In this document: one piece after another, positions 1 through 7,338 of the stretch
Position numbering within the stretch: position 1 is the first letter of the stretch
Layout: each line of letters opens with the position of its first letter
Made by a program: the position numbers and the translations under genes
The notes under the pieces: generated by a model
The model's database searches: none
Told to the model about the DNA's origin: nothing
Seen by the model: the letters and a program-made list of their open reading frames with translations, nothing else
NCBI GenBank assembly: GCA_003527165.1
Contig: DPSI01000261.1
Location: 731-9,200 of the forward strand
Length of the DNA: 8,470 nucleotides
Direction of reading: 5' to 3'
Source: Pseudomonas sp.
GTDB taxonomy: Bacteria > Pseudomonadota > Gammaproteobacteria > Pseudomonadales > Pseudomonadaceae

Positions 1-1350
1 CAGGGTCAGCGAGCGGTCACCCCGTCGATCGACGCTCCAGACCTGAACGTTGGGTTCGCGATTGCCCAGATTGTACTGCGCCGCCAGCAACTCGCGGATG
101 GTGTGGTAGCCACTCTCGTCATGGATGGCGGGAACCAGCAATTCGTCCTTGTGATCGTCGTCGAGAATGCTGAAGAGCTTGAGATCGCGAATGACCTTCG
201 GTGAGAGGAATTGCAGGATGAAGCTCTCATCCTTGAAGTTGTTCATGGCGAACTTGACGGTGGTCAGCCAGTCGCTGCCGGCAATGTCCGGGAACCAGCG
301 CTTGTCTTCCTCGGTGGGGTGTTCGCAGATCCGGCGGATGTCCTGATACATGGCGAACCCGAGGGTATAGGGATTGATGCCGCTGTAGTACGGGCTGTCG
401 AAGCCGGGTTGGTAGATCACGCTGGTGTGAGACTGGAGAAACTCCATCATGAAGCCGTCGGTCACCAGCCCTTCGTCGTACAGGTCGTTGAGCAGCGTGT
501 AATGCCAGAAGGTCGCCCACCCCTCGTTCATCACCTGGGTCTGACGCTGCGGATAGAAATACTGCGCAATCTTGCGCACGATGCGCACTACTTCACGCTG
601 CCAGGGCTCCAGCAGCGGCGCATGCTTCTCTACGAAATAGAGGATGTTTTCCTGCGGCTCGGCCGGGAAGCGCTGATCGTGTTTGCGCTCATCGCCCTTT
701 TCACCAAAGTTGGGAATGGTCCGCCAGAGGTCATTGATCTGCTTTTGCAGATGCTCTTCGCGATCCTTCTGTCGCCGACGTTCTTCCTCGGCGGAAATCG
801 GGTAAGGGCGCTTGTAGCGGTCGACGCCGTAGTTCATCAGTGCGTGACAGGAATCGAGCAGGTCTTCCACCGCATCGATGCCGTGGCGTTCCTCGCATTG
901 CATGATGTACTGCTTGGCGAACACCAGGTAATCGATGATCGAGCTGGCATCGGTCCAGGTGCGGAACAGGTAGTTGCCCTTGAAGAAGCTGTTGTGGCCG
1001 TAGCTGGCATGGGCGATCACCAGCGCCTGCATAGTGATGGTGTTTTCCTCCATCAGATAGGCGATGCAGGGATCGGAATTGATCACGATCTCGTAGGCCA
1101 GGCCCATCTGCCCACGGGTATAGGATTTTTCCGTGCTGAGGAAATGCTTGCCGTAGGACCAGTGGTGATAGCCCAGCGGCATGCCCACCGAGGCATAGGC
1201 GTCCATCATCTGCTCGGCGGTGATCACCTCGATCTGGTTAGGGTAGGTATCCAGCGCGTAGCGCTCGGCGATACGACCGATCTCACGGTCGTAGGCGCGG
1301 ATCAACTCGAAGGTCCATTCCGAACCGGTGGAAATGGGCTGTCGTTTCAT
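1..1350 (-). CDS. spoVR: SpoVR family protein (YcgB), C-terminus beyond window
   Basis: This is the third gene of the prkA-yeaH-spoVR module. The visible part is 450 residues, starting MKRQPISTGSEW; the E. coli homologue YcgB has about 510, so roughly the last 60 are outside the window. Seen: an open frame with no stop, a conserved HASYGHNSFFKGN segment (residues 114-126), a charged linker rich in E, R and K (about 187-206), and an NEGWATFWHYTL segment (275-286). SpoVR was named from a Bacillus sporulation cortex gene. In non-sporulating bacteria it goes with PrkA and YeaH under starvation, and its reaction is unknown to me. No signal peptide or membrane segment is visible, so it is probably cytoplasmic. 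The ATG at 1350 is chosen because a GAGG box (1359-1362) lies 8 nt upstream and overlaps the yeaH stop, which suggests translational coupling. Family assignment is firm; function is open. Confidence 0.95.
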   Translation of the reverse strand, partial: MKRQPISTGSEWTFELIRAYDREIGRIAERYALDTYPNQIEVITAEQMMDAYASVGMPLGYHHWSYGKHFLSTEKSYTRGQMGLAYEIVINSDPCIAYLMEENTITMQALVIAHASYGHNSFFKGNYLFRTWTDASSIIDYLVFAKQYIMQCEERHGIDAVEDLLDSCHALMNYGVDRYKRPYPISAEEERRRQKDREEHLQKQINDLWRTIPNFGEKGDERKHDQRFPAEPQENILYFVEKHAPLLEPWQREVVRIVRKIAQYFYPQRQTQVMNEGWATFWHYTLLNDLYDEGLVTDGFMMEFLQSHTSVIYQPGFDSPYYSGINPYTLGFAMYQDIRRICEHPTEEDKRWFPDIAGSDWLTTVKFAMNNFKDESFILQFLSPKVIRDLKLFSILDDDHKDELLVPAIHDESGYHTIRELLAAQYNLGNREPNVQVWSVDRRGDRSLTL

Positions 1351-1357
1351 GCTGCGT

Positions 1358-1363
1358 ACCTCA
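1358..1363 (-). promoter_or_regulatory. spoVR ribosome binding site overlapping yeaH stop
   Basis: The minus strand reads TGAGGT here. The TGA is the yeaH stop codon and the GAGG is a Shine-Dalgarno 8 nt before the spoVR ATG. Ribosomes ending yeaH are therefore placed at the spoVR start, consistent with coupled translation. There is no room for a separate promoter in the 10-nt gap. Confidence 0.7.
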
Positions 1364-2632
1364 ACTAGCCATGCGCCGCTGGAAGAGTTCGCGGAACACC
1401 GGGTAGATGTCTCCCGCAGTCACCAATTGCTGCTGGGCGAACGAATCACCGAAGGCTTCGGCCACTTGGTTGTATTCGTACCACAGCGCCTGATGTTCGC
1501 GAGGAGTGATTTCGACATAGGTGAAATACTGGACGAACGGCATGATCTGGTTGACCAGAATGTCCCGGCAGATCGGCGAATCATCGTTCCAGTTGTCGCC
1601 GTCCGAAGCCTGCGCCGCATAGATGTTCCACTCATTGGCCGGGTAACGCTCGGCCATGATCTCCTGCATCATCTTGAGCGCGCTGGAGACGATGGTGCCG
1701 CCGGTTTCCCGCGAATAGAAGAACTCCTCTTCATCGACTTCCTTGGCGCTGGTGTGGTGGCGGATGAACACCACATCGATCTTGTCGTAGTTTCGTTTGA
1801 GAAACAGATACAGGAGGATGAAGAAGCGCTTGGCGATGTCCTTTGTGGCTTGGGTCATGGAACCGGATACGTCCATCACGCAGAACATCACTGCCTTGGA
1901 GCTGGGGTTGGGATGTTTGACCAGCAGGTTGTACTTGAGGTCGAAGGTGTCAAGAAAGGGCACCCGGTGAATGCGCGCGCTGAGCCGCTCGATCTCCTCC
2001 TCGGCGGCCTGGATATCGGTGAAGTTGGCGGGCTCTTCGAGTTTCAGTCGAGCCAGCTCGGCTTTCACCTCACGCAGTTTGGCCCGGCTGCTGCCCGACA
2101 ATGCGATGCGGCGCGCATGGGCCGAACGCAGGGTGCGAACGATGTTGATGCGTGACGGGTTGCCTTCGTTACTGATGCCGGCGCGGACCGTCTTGAAGGT
2201 GTCGGTACCGGTCAGGTGGCGTTTGACCAGGTTCGGGAGCTCCAGGTCCTCGAACATGAAATCGAGAAATTCCTCCTGGGTGATCTGGAACACGAAGTCA
2301 TCCATGCCTTCGCCGCTGTTGCTGGCCTTGCCGGCGCCTTGGCCACCGCCGCCACCCTGAGGGCGGGGGATGCGCTCACCGGCAACGAATTCCTTGTTGC
2401 CCGGATGTACGATGGTCTGCCGACCGCCGCGTCCGTGATGCAGGATCGGCTCGTCGATATCGCGGCCGGGAATGCTGATTTGCTCGCCGTGCTCCATGTC
2501 GGTGATGGAGCGGCGACCCACGGCCTCTTCGACAGCCTTCTTGATATGCCCACGGTATCGCTGCAGGAAACGCTGGCGATTAACCGTGCTCTTGTTCTTG
2601 CCGTTCAGACGGCGGTCGATCACGTAGCTCAT
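1361..2632 (-). CDS. yeaH: YeaH family protein with VWA/MIDAS domain (DUF444)
   Basis: A 423-residue protein starting [15 protein letters not shown], matching the length and N-terminus of the YeaH/DUF444 family. The N-terminal third is basic. A glycine-rich stretch at about 93-101 (GGGGGQGAG) looks like a flexible linker. The C-terminal half is a von Willebrand factor A fold: the MIDAS motif DVSGSM is at 254-259, a GGT at 311-313 can supply the MIDAS threonine, and ASDGDNW at 342-348 gives the last acidic loop. All metal-binding positions appear intact, so it should bind a divalent metal and probably a protein partner; the obvious candidates are PrkA and SpoVR (inference). The start at 2632 is supported by a GGAGGAG box directly upstream. 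It lies between prkA and spoVR, separated from prkA by a large inverted repeat. Likely cytoplasmic. Confidence 0.95.
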   Translation of the reverse strand: MSYVIDRRLNGKNKSTVNRQRFLQRYRGHIKKAVEEAVGRRSITDMEHGEQISIPGRDIDEPILHHGRGGRQTIVHPGNKEFVAGERIPRPQGGGGGQGAGKASNSGEGMDDFVFQITQEEFLDFMFEDLELPNLVKRHLTGTDTFKTVRAGISNEGNPSRINIVRTLRSAHARRIALSGSSRAKLREVKAELARLKLEEPANFTDIQAAEEEIERLSARIHRVPFLDTFDLKYNLLVKHPNPSSKAVMFCVMDVSGSMTQATKDIAKRFFILLYLFLKRNYDKIDVVFIRHHTSAKEVDEEEFFYSRETGGTIVSSALKMMQEIMAERYPANEWNIYAAQASDGDNWNDDSPICRDILVNQIMPFVQYFTYVEITPREHQALWYEYNQVAEAFGDSFAQQQLVTAGDIYPVFRELFQRRMAS

Positions 2633-2645
2633 AGGCTCCTCCGGG

Positions 2646-2719
2646 GCAGCTGGAAGCTGGAAGCTAGAAGCTGGAAGTGCTGCTTTGCTTCCAGCTTCAA
2701 GCTTCAGACTTCAAGCTGC
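2646..2719. repeat. 74-nt inverted repeat of GAAGCTN-type heptads between prkA and yeaH
   Basis: The left arm (2646-2677) holds four tandem heptads: AGCTGGA, AGCTGGA, AGCTAGA, AGCTGGA at 2648-2675. The right arm (2688-2719) holds four in inverse orientation: TCCAGCT, TCAAGCT, TCAGACT, TCAAGCT at 2690-2717. Pairing position by position gives 27 Watson-Crick pairs, one G-T and four mismatches out of 32, around a 10-nt loop. On the minus strand it starts 2 nt after the prkA stop and ends just before the GGAGGAG box of yeaH. There is no T-run after the stem in the direction of transcription, so it is not a standard terminator. It may act as an mRNA stabiliser, a processing site or an attenuator that sets prkA expression apart from yeaH-spoVR (inference). 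Similar heptads occur at 7287-7313 and 7486-7496. Confidence 0.9.
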
Positions 2720-2721
2720 TG

Positions 2722-4644
2722 TTACTGCGATTTACGTACCCGCAGATACCATTCCGAAAGCAGGCGTACCTGTTTTTCGGTGTAGCCGCGTTCGACCATG
2801 CGTACGACGAAGTCGTTGTGCTTCTTCTGATCCTCCTTGCTGGCCTTGGCGTTGAAGCTGATGACCGGTAGCAGGTCCTCGGTGTTGGAGAACATCTTCT
2901 TCTCGATCACCACGCGCAGCTTCTCGTAGCTGAGCCAGGATGGATTCTTGCCGTTGTTGTTGGCTCGGGCACGCAATACGAAGTTGACGATCTCATTGCG
3001 GAAGTCCTTCGGATTGCTGATGCCGGCCGGTTTTTCGATCTTCTCCAGTTCTTCGTTGAGCGCGGCGCGGTTGAGGATCTCGCCGGTTTCCGGGTCGCGG
3101 TATTCCTGATCCTGTATCCAGAAGTCCGCGTAGAGCACGTAGCGGTCGAAAATGTTCTGGCCGTACTCGCTATAGGATTCGAGATAAGCGGTCTGGATCT
3201 CTTTGCCGATGAAATCGACGTAACGCGGCGCTAGGTATTCCTTGATGAAGCGTAGGTAACGCTCGCGCACCTCGGCGGGGAACTGTTCCTGCTCGATCTG
3301 CTGTTCCAGTACATAGAGCAGATGCACCGGGTTGGCGGCGATCTCGTGCGGATCGAAGTTGAACACCTTGGATAGAATCTTGAAGGCGAAACGGGTCGAG
3401 AGTCCGTTCATGCCCTCGTCGACACCGGCGGTGTCGCGGTACTCCTGAATCGACTTGGCTTTGGGGTCGGTGTCCTTGAGGTTCTCGCCGTCGTAGACCC
3501 GCATCTTCGAGTAGATGTTGGAGTTTTCCGGCTCCTTCAGGCGGCTCAATACGGAGAACTGCGCCAGCATCTTCAGCGTATCGGGGGCGCAATGGGCCTT
3601 GGACAAGGAGCTGTTGAACAACAGTTTGTCGTAGATCTTGATTTCGTCAGTCACCCTCAGGCAGTACGGCACCTTGACGATATAGATGCGGTCGATGAAC
3701 GCTTCGTTGTTCTTGTTGTTGCGGAAGGTGTGCCATTCCGACTCGTTGGAGTGCGCCAACAAGATGCCGTTGTAGGGGATCGCGCCGAGGCCTTCGGTGC
3801 TGTTGTAGTTGCCTTCCTGAGTGGCGGTCAGCAGCGGATGCAGCACCTTGATCGGTGCCTTGAACATCTCGACGAACTCCATCATGCCTTGGTTGGCGCG
3901 GCAGAGTGCGCCCGAATAGCTGTAGGCATCGGCGTCGTTTTGCGGGAATTCCTCGAGCTTGCGAATATCGACCTTACCCACCAGGGCGGAAATGTCCTGG
4001 TTGTTTTCATCGCCCGGCTCGGTCTTGGCGATCGCGACCTGATTGAGGATCGAGGGATACAGCTTGACCACGCGGAACTGGCTGATATCACCCCCGAATT
4101 CCTGCAAACGCTTGGTGGCCCAAGGCGACATGATCGAGTTCAGATAGCGGCGTGGGATGCCGTAGTCCTCTTCAAGGATCTGTGCGTCTTCGGCAGGGTT
4201 GAACAGGCCCAGTGGCGACTCGAACACCGGCGAGCCCTTGATGGCATAAAAGGGCACCCTTTCCATCAGCTGCTTGAGCTTTTCGGCGAGGGAGGATTTG
4301 CCGCCGCCTACCGGGCCGAGCAGATAAAGGATCTGCTTCTTCTCTTCCAGCCCCTGGGCGGCATGGCGGAAATAGGAAACGATCTGATCGATACAGTCTT
4401 CCATGCCATGGAAGTCTTCGAAGGCGGGATAGCGGCGGATTACCTTGTTGGAAAAAATCCGCGACAGTCGAGGGTCGGTCGAAGTGTCGATCAGCTCGGG
4501 TTCGCCGATCGCCATCAACAGGCGCTCGGCAGCGGTGGCGTAGGTACCCCGGTCTTCCTTGCACAGGTCGAGGTATTCCTGAAGCGAATATTCCTCCTGG
4601 CGGGTTGCTTCGAATCGTTGCTGGAAATGGCTGAAAATGCTCAT
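2722..4644 (-). CDS. prkA: PrkA family AAA+ ATPase / serine protein kinase (YeaG)
   Basis: A 640-residue protein starting MSIFSHFQQRFEATRQEEYS; E. coli YeaG has 644. The N-terminal AAA-like domain carries a Walker A motif GPVGGGKS at 110-117, a Walker B-like GMMEFVEM at 253-260, and a sensor-like ILLAHSNESEW at 294-304. The C-terminal part corresponds to the PrkA kinase-like domain and ends in RVRKSQ. Family knowledge: PrkA was described as a serine protein kinase, with later work on the Bacillus protein pointing to ATP-dependent protease activity, so the real activity is debated. It is made under nitrogen or carbon starvation and in stationary phase in enterics. The frame is open 30 codons further upstream, but the ATG at 4644 has a strong AGGTGA box (4649-4654) and begins with the family's conserved N-terminus. 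First gene of the prkA-yeaH-spoVR unit, preceded by a 271-nt gap. Confidence 0.96.
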   Translation of the reverse strand: MSIFSHFQQRFEATRQEEYSLQEYLDLCKEDRGTYATAAERLLMAIGEPELIDTSTDPRLSRIFSNKVIRRYPAFEDFHGMEDCIDQIVSYFRHAAQGLEEKKQILYLLGPVGGGKSSLAEKLKQLMERVPFYAIKGSPVFESPLGLFNPAEDAQILEEDYGIPRRYLNSIMSPWATKRLQEFGGDISQFRVVKLYPSILNQVAIAKTEPGDENNQDISALVGKVDIRKLEEFPQNDADAYSYSGALCRANQGMMEFVEMFKAPIKVLHPLLTATQEGNYNSTEGLGAIPYNGILLAHSNESEWHTFRNNKNNEAFIDRIYIVKVPYCLRVTDEIKIYDKLLFNSSLSKAHCAPDTLKMLAQFSVLSRLKEPENSNIYSKMRVYDGENLKDTDPKAKSIQEYRDTAGVDEGMNGLSTRFAFKILSKVFNFDPHEIAANPVHLLYVLEQQIEQEQFPAEVRERYLRFIKEYLAPRYVDFIGKEIQTAYLESYSEYGQNIFDRYVLYADFWIQDQEYRDPETGEILNRAALNEELEKIEKPAGISNPKDFRNEIVNFVLRARANNNGKNPSWLSYEKLRVVIEKKMFSNTEDLLPVISFNAKASKEDQKKHNDFVVRMVERGYTEKQVRLLSEWYLRVRKSQ

Positions 4645-4761
4645 GACTTCACCTCGGACGATGCTCGGAGCCGGTGTTGTCATCAGGCATTCAGGTACGG
4701 CCGACTTGCCGGCCTGTGGAGTCCCCCCGAACACCTAATGGTCGAAAACCTGAGGCCCGGT

Positions 4762-4776
4762 AGCCGGTATACGGCT
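4762..4776 (-). promoter_or_regulatory. Palindrome AGCCG-N5-CGGCT containing a TATACC hexamer
   Basis: The minus strand reads AGCCGTATACCGGCT. The arms agccg (4762-4766) and cggct (4772-4776) are perfect inverted repeats, and the TATACC hexamer (revcomp of 4766-4771) resembles a sigma-70/RpoS -10 element. No good -35 box lies 16-18 nt upstream, which would fit an RpoS or activator-dependent promoter, or an operator, but chance is quite possible. Confidence 0.25.
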
Positions 4777-4803
4777 TTCACTTGTTTGGATGGCCTGAAC
4801 TGA

Positions 4804-4830
4804 AGGATAGTTCGGATTCAGCAAATTCAA
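4804..4830 (-). promoter_or_regulatory. Weak candidate sigma-70/RpoS promoter for prkA
   Basis: On the minus strand TTGAAT (4825-4830) is followed after 15 nt by TATCCT (4804-4809), each matching 4 of 6 consensus bases. The spacer is shorter than the optimal 17. CTATCCT is close to the RpoS-preferred CTATACT form. If used, the prkA leader would be about 150 nt long. Support is by pattern only. Confidence 0.25.
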
Positions 4831-4880
4831 GGGAAGAGAGTCGCTTTTACCGCTGCGTTTCGTCGGATGGCAGGCGCAAG

Positions 4881-4897
4881 GCCGCGCTGTGCGCGGC
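4881..4897. repeat. GC-rich 7-bp hairpin downstream of glpE
   Basis: gccgcgc (4881-4887) and gcgcggc (4891-4897) are perfect inverted repeats around a 3-nt loop, 18 nt past the glpE stop. No T-rich tract follows in the minus-strand direction (the next bases are CTTGCG), so this is not a typical intrinsic terminator. It could still pause transcription or protect the 3' end of the upstream transcript. Confidence 0.5.
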
Positions 4898-4915
4898 GTT
4901 GGTGGCAGATATTTT

Positions 4916-5245
4916 TTAGGACGGGTCGCCTTGTTCGACGTCCTGAGGAAAGGCTTGGCGCCATAGCTCGAAGCCGCCATCGAGGCTGTACACGTCAGTG
5001 AAGCCCTGGTTGATCAGGTAGGCGGCGGCGCTCTGGCTGGAATGGCCGTGATAGCAGGTGACGACGAGCGGGTGGTCTAGATCGGCCGCCGCGATGAAGT
5101 CGGGCAGGGATTGATTATCGAGATGTGTCGAGCCGGTGATATGGCCGCTGGCGTAGCTGTGCGCGTCACGAATATCGACGATCACACCGCCTTCGCGGCG
5201 CAGCGCCTGGGCTTGGTCCGCAGAGATGCGCTTGAAGTCAGTCAT
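4916..5245 (-). CDS. glpE: GlpE, single-domain thiosulfate sulfurtransferase (rhodanese)
   Basis: A 109-residue one-domain rhodanese. It moves sulfane sulfur from thiosulfate to a thiophilic acceptor such as cyanide or a thiol through a persulfide on an active-site cysteine. The active-site loop CYHGHSS starts at Cys64; E. coli GlpE has CYHGNSS at the same place. The typical N-terminal rhodanese motif [16 protein letters not shown] (21-36) and the C-terminal LDGGFELW are present. No signal peptide is seen, so it is cytoplasmic. The ATG at 5245 lies inside the end of apaH (8-nt overlap) and has a GAGG box 6 nt upstream within apaH, indicating coupling to apaH. Here it goes with apaGH and not with glycerol-3-phosphate genes as in E. 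coli; this is the arrangement I know from Pseudomonas. Confidence 0.95.
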   Translation of the reverse strand: MTDFKRISADQAQALRREGGVIVDIRDAHSYASGHITGSTHLDNQSLPDFIAAADLDHPLVVTCYHGHSSQSAAAYLINQGFTDVYSLDGGFELWRQAFPQDVEQGDPS

Positions 5246-6062
5246 GGATTGCCTCGCAGTCGCAGCGGTGCATTTCCCCGCTGTCGAGATTCATCAGAGT
5301 CATGGTGTTTCCCCACACGCATCCGGTATCCAACGCATAGACGTTGGGCTCGTCGCAGCGACCCTCCAGCGCGGCCCAGTGGCCGAAGATGATTTTGCAG
5401 CCCCGGGTCTTGCGATTGCTGTGGCTGAACCAGGGGGCGAAGCCCGGCGGTGCCGAATCGAGCCCTTCCTTGGCTTGAAGGTCGAGAGTGCCGTCGGCCT
5501 TGCAGAAGCGCATGCGGGTGAAGTAGTTTGTAATCAGGCGTAGCCGCGGAACGCCATGCAGTTCCTTGTTCCACTTAGCGGGCTGGTTGCCGTACATGCC
5601 GTCGAGAAACGGCGCCAGCATGGCGTCATCGCGTAACGCTTGTTCGACTTCGGCGGCTCGCCTCAGCGCCTTGGCCAACGTCCACTGTGGCGGGATGCCC
5701 GCGTGGACCATGGTCGTCTCTCGTTCGGTATCGTGATGGATCAGCTTCTGCTGACGCAGCCAGTCGATCAAGTCGGCTCGATCAGGTGCGTCGAGGATGG
5801 GTTTGAGCGTATCGGATTTCTTCAGCCGTTCGATGTCGTGCGCAACGGCCAATAGATGCAGATCATGGTTTCCCAGTACCGTAACGCCCGAGCTGCCCAA
5901 GTCGCGCACGAAACGCAGCGCCTCAAGCGACTGGGGGCCGCGGTTGACCAGATCGCCGGCGAGCCACAAGCAGTCGCGCGAGGGGCTGAAATCGACCCGC
6001 TGAAGCAGGCAGTGGAGGGGATCGAGGCAACCCTGCAGGTCGCCGACAGCATAGGTAGTCAA
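5238..6062 (-). CDS. apaH: ApaH, symmetrical diadenosine tetraphosphatase
   Basis: A 274-residue metallophosphatase of the PPP family that splits Ap4A into two ADP, removing a stress-related dinucleotide that also appears as an RNA 5' cap. The metal-binding signatures are intact: GDLQGC at 7-12, GDLVNRGP at 36-43 (the ApaH variant of GDxVDRG), GNHD at 64-67, MVHAG at 118-122 and FGHWA at 226-230. The start is a TTG at 6062. No ATG or GTG fits, since the GDLQGC motif comes six codons later, and a GGAG box lies 7 nt before the TTG. The TTG overlaps the apaG stop in the 4-nt TTGA. The end overlaps glpE by 8 nt. Confidence 0.96.
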   Translation of the reverse strand: MTTYAVGDLQGCLDPLHCLLQRVDFSPSRDCLWLAGDLVNRGPQSLEALRFVRDLGSSGVTVLGNHDLHLLAVAHDIERLKKSDTLKPILDAPDRADLIDWLRQQKLIHHDTERETTMVHAGIPPQWTLAKALRRAAEVEQALRDDAMLAPFLDGMYGNQPAKWNKELHGVPRLRLITNYFTRMRFCKADGTLDLQAKEGLDSAPPGFAPWFSHSNRKTRGCKIIFGHWAALEGRCDEPNVYALDTGCVWGNTMTLMNLDSGEMHRCDCEAIHD

Positions 6063-6442
6063 TGTAAGGCTCCGGGCACGGCCAGCCGGAAGGGGGCAAT
6101 CGTGGCTTCGAAGCGGTGCCCGTCTTCCGCGAGCATCTGGTAACTGCCCTGCATGGTGCCAACGCGGGACGCCATGAGCGTGCCGCTGGTATAGACGTGA
6201 TGCTGGCCTGGCGCAATCACAGGCTGCTCGCCGACCACGCCAGCGCCACGCACCTCCTGCACTTGGCCGTCGCCATCGGTAATGATCCAGTGACGAGACA
6301 GCAGCTGTGCGGTGAGCTGGCCCTTGTTTTCGATCGTTACCCTGTAGGCAAAGGCATAACGGTTTTGTTCCGGCTGCGACTGGTCGGCCAGGTAGGTAGG
6401 GCTGACACTGACGTCGATCCAGTAGCGGAGGTCTTCAGGCAT
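6059..6442 (-). CDS. apaG: ApaG domain protein
   Basis: A 127-residue protein, against 125 in E. coli, with the ApaG all-beta fold (fibronectin-type-III-like). Visible family marks are the [11 protein letters not shown] strand (29-39), the [10 protein letters not shown] segment (50-59), the glycine-rich [10 protein letters not shown] loop (65-74) and GTMQGSYQM (95-103). The molecular role is not settled; the family is linked with apaH, and disruption gives cobalt/magnesium transport phenotypes in Salmonella (CorD). No catalytic site is evident. The ATG at 6442 has an AGGAG box 7 nt upstream. It lies 26 nt after rsmA and overlaps apaH by 4 nt, so the three are very probably on one transcript. 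Confidence 0.95.
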   Translation of the reverse strand: MPEDLRYWIDVSVSPTYLADQSQPEQNRYAFAYRVTIENKGQLTAQLLSRHWIITDGDGQVQEVRGAGVVGEQPVIAPGQHHVYTSGTLMASRVGTMQGSYQMLAEDGHRFEATIAPFRLAVPGALH

Positions 6443-6468
6443 GGGGGCTCCTGCTTTGGTGTTCGCCT

Positions 6469-7266
6469 TCAGACGCGGGCGGAAAGTTGATCTGACAATC
6501 TTACGAACGCTGCCAGGTCCAGCTGTTCCGGGCGAAGGCTGCCATCGACGTTTGCCGCGGCGATCGCGTCCGCATCGAGCAGGCCCTTGAGCGTATTGCG
6601 TAGCGTCTTGCGGCGCTGGTTGAAGGCTTGACGGACCACGGTTTCCAGCTGGCGATGATCGCGCGCCGGGTGCGGCAGCACCTCGTGAGGCACCAGGCGA
6701 ACGATGGCCGATTCGACCTTGGGCGCGGGGTTGAAGGCGCCTGGACCCACATTGAACAAGTGTTCGACGCGGCAGTGATACTGCACCATGATCGACAGAC
6801 GCCCCCAGTCGCCACCGCCTGGCTGCGCGGCGAGGCGCTCGACCACTTCTTTCTGCAGCATGAAATGCATGTCGCGGATCAGCGAGGCGTGGTCGAGCAG
6901 ATGAAAGATCAGGGGCGTGGAAATGTTGTACGGCAAGTTGCCGACGATGCGCAAACTCGCGGATTCCCGGCTCAGCTGGGCGAAATCGAACTTCAAGGCA
7001 TCGCCCTGATGCAGCGAGAAGTTGTCGCGGTCGGCAAATTTCTGCTGGAGGATCGGGATGAGGTCCAAGTCCAGTTCGACCACGTCCAGGTGCGCGCCGC
7101 TGTCGAGCAGGCCTTCGGTCAGGGCGCCCTGACCCGGCCCGATCTCCACCATGCGTTCACCCGGTTTGGTATGGATGGAACGCAGGATGCGATGAATCAC
7201 GCCGGCATCGTGAAGGAAATTCTGGCCGAAACGCTTTCGCGCGCGGTGTTGGTAGTTCTCGGACAT
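6469..7266 (-). CDS. rsmA: RsmA/KsgA, 16S rRNA dimethyladenosine transferase
   Basis: A 265-residue methyltransferase that uses S-adenosylmethionine to dimethylate the two adjacent adenosines (A1518 and A1519 in E. coli numbering) near the 3' end of 16S rRNA late in 30S assembly; its loss gives kasugamycin resistance. Seen: the [11 protein letters not shown]-terminus (11-20), SAM motif [15 protein letters not shown] (41-54), an acidic VVELDLDL strand end (62-69), QGDALKFD (87-94), and the catalytic NLPYNIST (110-117). The C-terminal helical part is complete. The ATG at 7266 is preferred because [15 protein letters not shown] matches the Pseudomonas homologues. A GTG four codons upstream (7278) is in frame. 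Neither has a clear Shine-Dalgarno, which is unusual in this window. Confidence 0.96.
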   Translation of the reverse strand: MSENYQHRARKRFGQNFLHDAGVIHRILRSIHTKPGERMVEIGPGQGALTEGLLDSGAHLDVVELDLDLIPILQQKFADRDNFSLHQGDALKFDFAQLSRESASLRIVGNLPYNISTPLIFHLLDHASLIRDMHFMLQKEVVERLAAQPGGGDWGRLSIMVQYHCRVEHLFNVGPGAFNPAPKVESAIVRLVPHEVLPHPARDHRQLETVVRQAFNQRRKTLRNTLKGLLDADAIAAANVDGSLRPEQLDLAAFVRLSDQLSARV

Positions 7267-7286
7267 GGACAGCAGCACCCAGGGAG

Positions 7287-7313
7287 CAGCTTGAAGCGGG
7301 AAGCTCGAAGCGG
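7287..7313. repeat. Short GAAGCNN heptad array upstream of rsmA
   Basis: Three tandem heptads read gaagcgg (7293-7299), gaagctc (7300-7306) and gaagcgg (7307-7313), preceded by a partial cagctt (7287-7292). The unit and phase resemble the array between prkA and yeaH. An 11-nt piece, agcttgaagcg (7288-7298), is the inverse of 7486-7496 with one mismatch. Confidence 0.75.
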
Positions 7314-7338
7314 AAAGGTGCGCAGTTTAACAGGCTGG

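Larger units (their letters stand above)
4645..4915 (-). promoter_or_regulatory. Intergenic region glpE-prkA, probable prkA promoter/leader
   Basis: This 271-nt stretch has no convincing gene. It holds the prkA ribosome binding site (AGGTGA, 4649-4654), an imperfect inverted repeat ggccg/cggcc (4699-4703 and 4710-4714), a possible promoter at 4804-4830, a palindrome around TATACC (4762-4776) and a GC-rich hairpin near glpE (4881-4897). The homologous E. coli operon is starvation-controlled through RpoS and sigma-54. I found no good sigma-54 site here, so control by RpoS or sigma-70 is the more likely reading. The size of the gap compared with the tight packing on either side is the main reason to place an independent promoter here. 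Confidence 0.5.

Noticed and set aside
211..1368. Long plus-strand open frame (385 codons) opposite spoVR
   Set aside because: It is antisense to a well-conserved SpoVR coding region, has no recognisable domain, and is the kind of shadow frame that high-GC codon use produces.
2648..2717. CRISPR-like short repeats
   Set aside because: The units are contiguous 7-nt repeats with no spacers, arranged as an inverted repeat, and no cas genes are present.
2216..2871. Plus-strand open frames crossing the prkA-yeaH gap, with a [13 protein letters not shown] translation
   Set aside because: That peptide is the heptad repeat translated. Such predicted proteins are repeat artefacts, and the rest is antisense to yeaH and prkA.
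4645..4734. 30-codon N-terminal extension of prkA
   Set aside because: The conserved family N-terminus starts at the ATG at 4644, which has a strong AGGTGA box. The extension has none and contains the intergenic inverted repeat.
3592..4803. Long plus-strand open frame (403 codons) opposite prkA
   Set aside because: It lies antisense to the conserved AAA+ region of PrkA; its translation is low-complexity hydrophobic/acidic and matches no family I recognise.
4862..4885. Possible sigma-54 promoter (GG-N10-GC within GGCCTTGCGCCTGC) upstream of prkA
   Set aside because: Only the GG/GC core and a few flanking bases fit TGGCACG-N4-TTGC; it overlaps the GC-rich hairpin and is no better than chance in this composition.
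4881..4897. Intrinsic terminator for the pdxA-glpE transcript
   Set aside because: The stem is strong but no T-run follows it on the minus strand, so it is listed only as an inverted repeat.
4735..4980. 81-codon minus-strand frame between glpE and prkA
   Set aside because: It begins inside glpE in another frame, has no clear ribosome binding site or known domain, and is rich in P, R, S and T as expected for non-coding GC-rich sequence.
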